A DNA stretch of 64,000 bases, taken from the NCBI GenBank assembly GCA_019749805.1, contig JAIEPH010000062.1, positions 1-64,000 of the forward strand. The letters run 5' to 3'. Both the position numbers and the translations under genes were made by a program. Each line of letters begins with the position of its first letter. The first letter of the stretch is position 1. Of the stretch, positions 59,209 to 64,000 are shown piece by piece. Source of the DNA: Mycobacteriaceae bacterium. GTDB lineage: Bacteria; Actinomycetota; Actinomycetes; Mycobacteriales; Mycobacteriaceae. Below the pieces are notes generated by a model. The model made no database searches. It worked only from the letters and a program-made list of their open reading frames with translations, and was not told the origin of the DNA.

Positions 59209-60369
59209 TCACGGGGTGTTTCGCGCCGCGAAGTGCCGTAGGCGCGCCTCCATCGCCGCCGCGCGTTCGTCCTCGGTGACGCGCCGCGAAGAATCGAAAT
59301 AGTCGTCGATCTCACCGATGTTGATCACCTTGAGAGTGGGAGCTGTGGGTTGCTCGGCGGTGCTCGCCCGCCATGTCACGACGCCGCTCCGATAGCCCCG
59401 CGCGTCCAGCCAATTCCGTACGCCGAAGTCGTGAGCAGACAGCAGGATTCGCACTCGTCCCTCATCGACCAGGGACTGACCCAGATTGAGACTCGTCTGA
59501 CGCGTCTCGATGTCGATCATCTCGCTCCACGCGTTGGTCAGGCAGATGCCCACATAGGGAGCGCCGGGCGGCACCTCGTAGTCGATGACTGCGACCTCGT
59601 CGTCGTGCAGTTCCCAGGCGATCGGGACGAACCACGCACCGGCCATCGCCGACGGCGGCTGCATCGGCGGAATGACGAAGTTCTTCGGCAGTGCGCCGAA
59701 GACCCGGGCAGGAATGTCCTTGACCCACATCGTGAACAGGTCCCGAGACGCCGCGAGGTGCGCCTCGAAGGCGGAGACCGACTGCTCAACCGACGCCGGA
59801 CCTGCCGGCGTACCTGGATTCATGCATTCTATGCCGATCGTGCCCTTTTCCTGCGCGTCCCAATCTCCGAACGTCTGATAGCAGCAGAACGAATCCGCAC
59901 CGGCGGGAAGCTCGAACCAATTGCCGTCGCCCATCTTCTGTCGACTGAAGTAGATCTCGAACGAGCCGTCCGGCTTGACGACCAAGTCGTCGGCCAACGC
60001 CTTGACCGCTTGCGCCTGGTCGTTTTTGCCCGCGTAGACCCCGAACGTCGTCTGGGCGACAGTGCCGAGCTTTCCGTACACGCGGTAGTCGTGGGCGTCG
60101 TCGATGCGCGCCGACAGGTAGAGCGTGTCCGGGTTGGAATGACCCCAGTTCCACGGTGAGTACTGTGCGTTGATCAACATCGGACGCGCCGGATCGCTGC
60201 GCAACTGAAGACCCATGTACTGAATGTGGCCAATCATGTGCGGAAGCAACGCGGCGGCCGCGCCCTCGTCGAGATCACCCTGCGCGAGCGCAAGGTCCAG
60301 TAGCTCGTCATGCAGGCTCCGGAATCGCCCCCAGGCCAAGCGGATCGCGCTACTGGTTTGGTCGCTCAC
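59209..60369 (-). CDS. DUF1214 domain-containing protein
   Basis: 386-residue soluble protein. The region around NPDTLYLSARIDDAHDYRVYGKLGTV and the C-terminal YVGICLTNAWSEMIDIETRQTSLN, GRVRILLSAHDFGVRNWLDARGY fits the DUF1254/DUF1214 group, which has a jelly-roll-like fold and no settled function. No signal peptide. The GTG at 60369 lies inside the end of the upstream sulfotransferase gene (20-base overlap), so the two are cotranscribed and probably act together. Confidence 0.82.
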   Translation of the reverse strand: MSDQTSSAIRLAWGRFRSLHDELLDLALAQGDLDEGAAAALLPHMIGHIQYMGLQLRSDPARPMLINAQYSPWNWGHSNPDTLYLSARIDDAHDYRVYGKLGTVAQTTFGVYAGKNDQAQAVKALADDLVVKPDGSFEIYFSRQKMGDGNWFELPAGADSFCCYQTFGDWDAQEKGTIGIECMNPGTPAGPASVEQSVSAFEAHLAASRDLFTMWVKDIPARVFGALPKNFVIPPMQPPSAMAGAWFVPIAWELHDDEVAVIDYEVPPGAPYVGICLTNAWSEMIDIETRQTSLNLGQSLVDEGRVRILLSAHDFGVRNWLDARGYRSGVVTWRASTAEQPTAPTLKVINIGEIDDYFDSSRRVTEDERAAAMEARLRHFAARNTP

Positions 60370-61585
60370 GGGTGTCCTCGATTCCGTAGAAGTTGCGGTA
60401 GTACTGCAGCTCCGGCCACAGCTCGTCGATGTCCAGGCCGTAGTCGGCGGCGTCGTAGACGTTGGGCTTGCGGGCGGCCCGGCCCCGCTTCTCCATGAAC
60501 CGGACCATCTTCTGCCGGTTCGGTTCGGTGAGCTCGATACCGAAGTGCGCGTAGATCTCCGCGACGCAGGTCATCGGCTCACGCACCATCCGGTCCATCG
60601 GGAAATCGATGAACTGGGCCGACTTCTCCGCGAACTGCGCACGCAACTCGACGTTGCGCTTGAGCATCTTGGCGGTGCGCCAGCGCATGTATCGACCGTG
60701 GTCGTGCCAGTCGATGTCGTCGGCGGCCATCGCGAAGACCGTGCCAGTGAGCTTGCAACTCGACGCGACAACCTCCGTCGGCTCGCGGTAGGTCGTGACC
60801 AGCCGGGCGTCGGGAAACACGCCGAGGATCTTGTCGATGTTGTCCATGTGCGGCGGAGTCTTCAGCAGCCAGCTCTCCGCGGGACGCAGGCCGCCGCTCT
60901 GCATGTACTGCAGCAGGAGCCGTTGCTCCTCGTAGACCCACGTCCGGTCCTGCTCAGTCAGCCACCGGTCGTAGGTCTGACAGTTGAACATCACGTGGAA
61001 GGTCTCGCTGTGGAATGCGTAGGCGTGCAGCAGTGCGCACTCCTGGGCCTCCCAGGCGCCCATCGGGTGTGCGGCATCGAGATCGGGAGCCAGCGAAAGG
61101 CTCCGGTCGATCAGCTTCTGACTGCGCTTGATTCGCGGATCGCTCTGCATCGTCGCGGGATTCAGCGGCGGGTGCAGTTCGTCGCACTCCCAGGTGAGGG
61201 GATAGCGGAAGCGGTCGTCCTGGCTCAGTAGGTGATGGGTGATCGTTGTGCCGGTCCGCGGCGCGCCCACGAGGAAGATCGGCTTCTCGATCTTCTCGTC
61301 GCGAATCTCGGGGTGGGTGCGCAGATGTTCGGTGAGCAGCAGTCGTTGGCGGAGCAGGTTGGAGATGTGCGACGTGGCGATGAACCGACCGACCCCGTTC
61401 AATCGGTCCTCGGTCTCGAGGGCGTCGATGAGCCGGTCGAGTCCTTCCTCGAATCGTGGGTCGCCAAAGTCGGTCAGGCCGTTGGCTTGTCGGCTTGCTT
61501 TCGCCATGAGGGCGGGCTTGCTCAGCGTCATCGGGTGCACGCCGATCCGGCGGGCGGCGCGATAAGCCAGATTCAACGCCCGCAT
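60350..61585 (-). CDS. sulfotransferase family protein
   Basis: 411-residue enzyme of the PAPS-dependent sulfotransferase family that is abundant in mycobacteria. The 5'-phosphosulfate loop FLVGAPRTGTT lies near residues 105-115, and the 3'-phosphate motif YREPTEVVASS near 265-275. Catalytic-type His residues sit in ITHHLLSQD and ESWLLKTPPHMDNID. The acceptor is unknown; a lipid or sterol-like molecule is plausible. ATG at 61585. Divergent from the TetR gene and followed by the overlapping DUF1214 gene; the three form a likely regulated cassette. Confidence 0.88.
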   Translation of the reverse strand: MRALNLAYRAARRIGVHPMTLSKPALMAKASRQANGLTDFGDPRFEEGLDRLIDALETEDRLNGVGRFIATSHISNLLRQRLLLTEHLRTHPEIRDEKIEKPIFLVGAPRTGTTITHHLLSQDDRFRYPLTWECDELHPPLNPATMQSDPRIKRSQKLIDRSLSLAPDLDAAHPMGAWEAQECALLHAYAFHSETFHVMFNCQTYDRWLTEQDRTWVYEEQRLLLQYMQSGGLRPAESWLLKTPPHMDNIDKILGVFPDARLVTTYREPTEVVASSCKLTGTVFAMAADDIDWHDHGRYMRWRTAKMLKRNVELRAQFAEKSAQFIDFPMDRMVREPMTCVAEIYAHFGIELTEPNRQKMVRFMEKRGRAARKPNVYDAADYGLDIDELWPELQYYRNFYGIEDTRERPNQ

Positions 61586-61673
61586 TGGCAGGGGTCTCGG
61601 CGGTGCGTCGATGGCGATGGTGGATCACTCCTCTGCGGCGTAGGCGTCGTTGCACGACGCCCGAGGATGCCCT

Positions 61674-61714
61674 TTGTCTTGTAGCCGGATTAACATTACG
61701 ATCTGAACGTAATG
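61674..61714 (+). promoter_or_regulatory. tetR promoter with operator overlapping the start codon
   Basis: TTGTCT (61674-61679), a 17-base spacer and TACGAT (61697-61702) fit a housekeeping promoter whose transcript would begin at or near the ATG at 61712. The perfect inverted repeat CATTACG-N7-CGTAATG (61694-61700 and 61708-61714) covers the -10 element and ends in the ATG itself. A bound TetR dimer would stop its own leaderless transcription and could act on the divergent sulfotransferase promoter. Confidence 0.65.
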
Positions 61715-62323
61715 CGGTCAATCAATCGGTCCAACCAGGATGAACCCGGCGAGACGCGCACCAAAGGCCGGCCGCGCGACACACGCATCGACGACGCGGT
61801 GTTGCGCGCGACAGTCGAACTGTTGGAGGAGATCGGCTACACGCGATTGACCATCCCCGTGGTGGCGGCCCGCGCCGGTGCGACACCGCCCGCGGTCTAC
61901 CGCCGGTGGCCGACGAAGATCGAACTCGTCTACGAGGCCGTGTTCCCGACCCCGCCGACCACCGAATTGCCCCTGACGGGCGGTATCGACGATGCGGTGC
62001 GCACGTTGGTCCGAGCGGCGGTCGCATTGTTCAGCGCGCCCGCAGTACACACCGCCTGGTCGGGGCTCATGGCCGAGTTGCCCTCTGAGCCAGGTCTATC
62101 GGCGCGGCTGCTCGGCAAGCAACAGGACAGCACCTATCTGCGGTTGCAGCGTTTCCTCGACGAGGCGGCGTCGGAAGGGCGTGCCGCGCCGGGGGTCGAC
62201 GCGCGCGTGCTCGTCGACATGATCGGTGGCACCGTCTTGATGGCGCTGGCCAACGAACGGGACATCGACGACGCCTGGATTGCGCAGACCTCGGACCTGA
62301 TCGTCAGGGGGCTGGCGCGTTGA
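61712..62323 (+). CDS. TetR-family transcriptional regulator
   Basis: 203-residue TetR repressor. Helix-turn-helix: DDAVLRATVELLEEIGYTRLTIPVVAARAGATPPAVYRRWPTK in the usual position (about 25-67), followed by a ligand domain of the TetR_C type ending DLIVRGLAR. ATG at 61712 without a ribosome site, with a promoter immediately before it, indicating a leaderless mRNA. It is divergent from the sulfotransferase-DUF1214 pair, its probable target. Ligand unknown. Confidence 0.9.
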   Translation: MRSINRSNQDEPGETRTKGRPRDTRIDDAVLRATVELLEEIGYTRLTIPVVAARAGATPPAVYRRWPTKIELVYEAVFPTPPTTELPLTGGIDDAVRTLVRAAVALFSAPAVHTAWSGLMAELPSEPGLSARLLGKQQDSTYLRLQRFLDEAASEGRAAPGVDARVLVDMIGGTVLMALANERDIDDAWIAQTSDLIVRGLAR

Positions 62324-62346
62324 CAATGGCGGCCGGGTGCGTCTGG

Positions 62347-63309
62347 CTACTGCGGATGGTCGGCCAGGTAGACCTGGACCGGGATCGGCGTCGTCGAGAC
62401 GTAGCCGATCGGCAGCAGGACGTCACCGGCGGTCGTGCGGTAGTAGACATCCCACCGGTAGTAGCCGGCGAACGCGGCGGGGTCGGCCGCCAGGACCTCG
62501 GCGTAGTCGTGGACTGCACGCACGTATCGATCCGAGTTGTTGTACCGGAAGATCGCGTTGTCGGGATTGCCGGCGAAGTTGTTGGCGGCCAGGTAGCGAC
62601 CCGCCGCCATGATGCTGTCCCGCAGTGAGTGGATGTCGCCGCCGTCACCGTAGGCCTCGAACGTGGACGGCAGGAACTGCATAGGGCCCTGTGCGCCGGC
62701 AGTGCTGGTGCCTTCGATGCTGCCGAAGCGGGTCTCGATGAGATGTATCGAAGCCAGGTAGTTCCAGGGGACGCCGGTGGCCGCCTCGGCTTCGCGATAG
62801 TGAGCCATCAACGCGTCCGCCGGAGCCGGTGCGACGATCCGCCACGCGGGAACGGTGTCCTTCACCTCGGTCATCGGATACAGCTGACGCCGAGCGTCGA
62901 CGTTGCGGTCATACGTCGCGGCGAGCTCCGGCGGAATCCGAGGACGGATGATCGGATCCCAGTCGGGGGTGCGTCCGATCGTCCGATAGGCGGCCTGCTG
63001 ACGGCGGGCGGCCGACGTGAGCGCCGGTTCCGGCGTCGACGGGTTACGCAGCGTCCGCTCGTCGGCCACCAGATCGTCGGCCAGCTGCGCCGGATCGGAC
63101 GAGATCTTCGGTTGCGCCCCAGCGGGCGCCGCTGGCGGACCCGGCGGCGTCGGCTGGTCCATCGTCTGCACGGGGACGGTGGTGGGTGCGGACGTCGGGG
63201 CAGGTGACGGCTCCGGTGGAGCGCTCTGCGTGCAGCCGGCGAGTACGCACACCGCGGCCGCCGCCGCGGCCGCACAGCTGAGCAACGTCCGTAGCTGTTG
63301 TCCGCTCAC
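62347..63309 (-). CDS. lytic transglycosylase lipoprotein
   Basis: 320-residue lipoprotein. Lipobox VLAGC with Cys near residue 26, then a Pro/Thr/Ala-rich linker (about 30-70) and an SLT/MltB-like domain: the catalytic Glu is in ASIHLIETRFGSIEG, followed by STAGAQGPMQFLPSTFEAYG and NNFAGNPDNAIFRYNNSDRYVRAV. It cleaves peptidoglycan glycan strands with formation of 1,6-anhydromuramic acid at the outer face of the membrane. GTG at 63309. Its end is 23 bases from the end of the convergent TetR gene. Confidence 0.87.
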   Translation of the reverse strand: MSGQQLRTLLSCAAAAAAAVCVLAGCTQSAPPEPSPAPTSAPTTVPVQTMDQPTPPGPPAAPAGAQPKISSDPAQLADDLVADERTLRNPSTPEPALTSAARRQQAAYRTIGRTPDWDPIIRPRIPPELAATYDRNVDARRQLYPMTEVKDTVPAWRIVAPAPADALMAHYREAEAATGVPWNYLASIHLIETRFGSIEGTSTAGAQGPMQFLPSTFEAYGDGGDIHSLRDSIMAAGRYLAANNFAGNPDNAIFRYNNSDRYVRAVHDYAEVLAADPAAFAGYYRWDVYYRTTAGDVLLPIGYVSTTPIPVQVYLADHPQ

Positions 63310-63332
63310 CGCCCGAGTCTGTCAGGAATCGA

Positions 63333-63338
63333 TGTCGA
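63333..63338 (+). promoter_or_regulatory. possible ECF sigma -35 element
   Basis: TGTCGA lies about 95 bases before the YciI/DGPF gene. As I recall, the ECF42 group recognises a TGTCGA -35 motif upstream of DGPF genes. I cannot place the -10 element with the expected spacing with certainty, so this is tentative. Confidence 0.3.
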
Positions 63339-63430
63339 CCGTGTCGGCTGCGTGGATGTCGTATCGGCGGTGCCGCCGATCGTCTTGGTTGTAGGAATGA
63401 AGTGCATCCCGACAACGAGGGGAGTCAGCG

Positions 63431-63781
63431 GTGAAATATGTGCTGCTGTTCGTCGAGACCGAAGAATTCGCCAACGACATGGTGGCGTTGGGCGCCACCG
63501 AGCGTGAGCGAGCGCACGCTCGCGTCAACGAGTGGTTCGCCACCCACGCGGACAAGCTGCGTGGTGGCAGCAGACTCAAGTCACCCGAGACCGCCACGAC
63601 CGTGCGACTCGATCGCGGCGAACCGGTGATCGTCGACGGGCCATTCGTCGAGGGCAAAGAGGTCGTCAGCGGCTATCTCGAGATCGAGGTCGCGAACCTG
63701 GACGAGGCGCTGCGCGTGGTCAAGACGTGGCCGGGGTGCCCGGTTGTCGAGATCCGTCCCATCGAATTCGAGGCCGTGTGA
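63431..63781 (+). CDS. YciI/DGPF-domain protein
   Basis: 116-residue ferredoxin-like-fold protein of the YCII/DGPF family. It starts MKYVLLFVETEEF and carries the characteristic DGPF motif in VIVDGPFVEGKEVVSGYLEIEVANLDEAL. Such proteins accompany ECF42 sigma factors; their biochemical role is unclear. GTG at 63431 after GAGGGGAG. The sigma gene begins directly after its stop (TGA at 63779-63781, GTG at 63782). Confidence 0.88.
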   Translation: MKYVLLFVETEEFANDMVALGATERERAHARVNEWFATHADKLRGGSRLKSPETATTVRLDRGEPVIVDGPFVEGKEVVSGYLEIEVANLDEALRVVKTWPGCPVVEIRPIEFEAV

Positions 63782-64000
63782 GTGAGTGAGGCGGTCTCGG
63801 CCAGGTTGGCCGGTGTGGTGCGAGAACATGCGGGCCGGCTGGCCGCGTCGCTGATGCACGTGACTGGCGACTTCGCCGCCGCCGAAGATCTGGTGCAGGA
63901 CGCCGTGCTTGCGGCACTGCGACACTGGCCGGTCGACGGGATTCCTGAGCGTCCCGATGCCTGGCTGTTCACCGTTGCGCGGCGCCGGGGCCTCGACTCG
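63782..64000 (+). CDS. ECF42-type RNA polymerase sigma factor (partial)
   Basis: The first 73 residues of a sigma factor cut by the window end. Region 2 is visible: GRLAASLMHVTGDFAAAEDLVQDAVLAALRHWP (in parts: DFAAAEDLVQDAVLAAL) and the region 2.3/2.4 sequence RPDAWLFTVARRRGLD. ECF42 proteins have a long C-terminal extension of TPR-like repeats that would lie beyond the edge. GTG start directly after the DGPF gene, the typical pairing for this group, which is thought to be controlled without an anti-sigma factor. Confidence 0.88.
   Translation, partial: MSEAVSARLAGVVREHAGRLAASLMHVTGDFAAAEDLVQDAVLAALRHWPVDGIPERPDAWLFTVARRRGLDS

Overview
The window is high-GC DNA from a mycobacterium, most likely a rapid grower (Mycolicibacterium type). 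Gene content and order follow the M. tuberculosis segment Rv2381c-Rv2358 and then Rv2345-Rv2342, recalled from memory. Typical features are many GTG starts, ATGA/GTGA stop-start overlaps, a mycobactin locus with IdeR-type iron boxes, and the dnaJ2-phoH1-era-recO-uppS-smtB/furB-glyS-dgt-dnaG backbone.

Layout. 1-948: the tail of an unknown gene and a luciferase-like F420 oxidoreductase. 1126-1163: two abutting IdeR-like boxes. 1250-17112: a translationally coupled operon for mycobactin assembly (thioesterase, mbtC, mbtD, mbtE, mbtF, mbtG). 17109-21454: irtA-irtB, the siderophore importer/reductase, converging on mbtG and with its own iron box at 21545-21563. So biosynthesis and uptake of the siderophore sit in one block under one regulator. 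mbtA, mbtB, mbtH and mbtI are not in the window.

22370-41930 is conserved housekeeping: hrcA-dnaJ2-rsmE, phoH-ybeY-corC-like-cdd-like-era, amiA2 with a CAP-domain secreted protein, recO-uppS, the zinc regulators smtB-zur with a well-defined promoter/operator, glyS, a TPM-domain membrane protein, dgt and dnaG. The block found between glyS and the TPM gene in M. tuberculosis (PPE/ESX/plc genes) is absent; the two genes share a CTAG at their stops.

41997-56425: small secreted proteins, tRNA-Asn with a clear intrinsic terminator, a HET-C-like secreted protein, an acyl-CoA dehydrogenase/oxidase, a VIT-family metal transporter with a lipoprotein, a MarR-MFS pair, an ECF transporter (fused S-A-A' protein plus EcfT), tldD-tldE and a carboxymuconolactone-decarboxylase-like protein.

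56426-64000 is more accessory: a truncated nitroreductase, a tRNA with CAU anticodon, three uncharacterised genes, a decayed copy of that tRNA about 2.08 kb downstream (possible scar of an integrated element), a sulfotransferase-DUF1214 pair divergent from a TetR regulator whose operator overlaps its own start codon, a lytic transglycosylase lipoprotein, and a YciI/DGPF protein followed by a sigma factor of ECF42 type cut by the window end.

No entirely new large system was seen. The most notable points are the mbt-irt fusion locus with a cysteine-nucleophile thioesterase and a degenerate terminal domain in MbtF, the SmtB-type operator inside a near-consensus promoter, the overlapping MarR and TetR operators, the tRNA-bounded segment, and possible alternative leader hairpins before the tandem-barrel gene at 57510.
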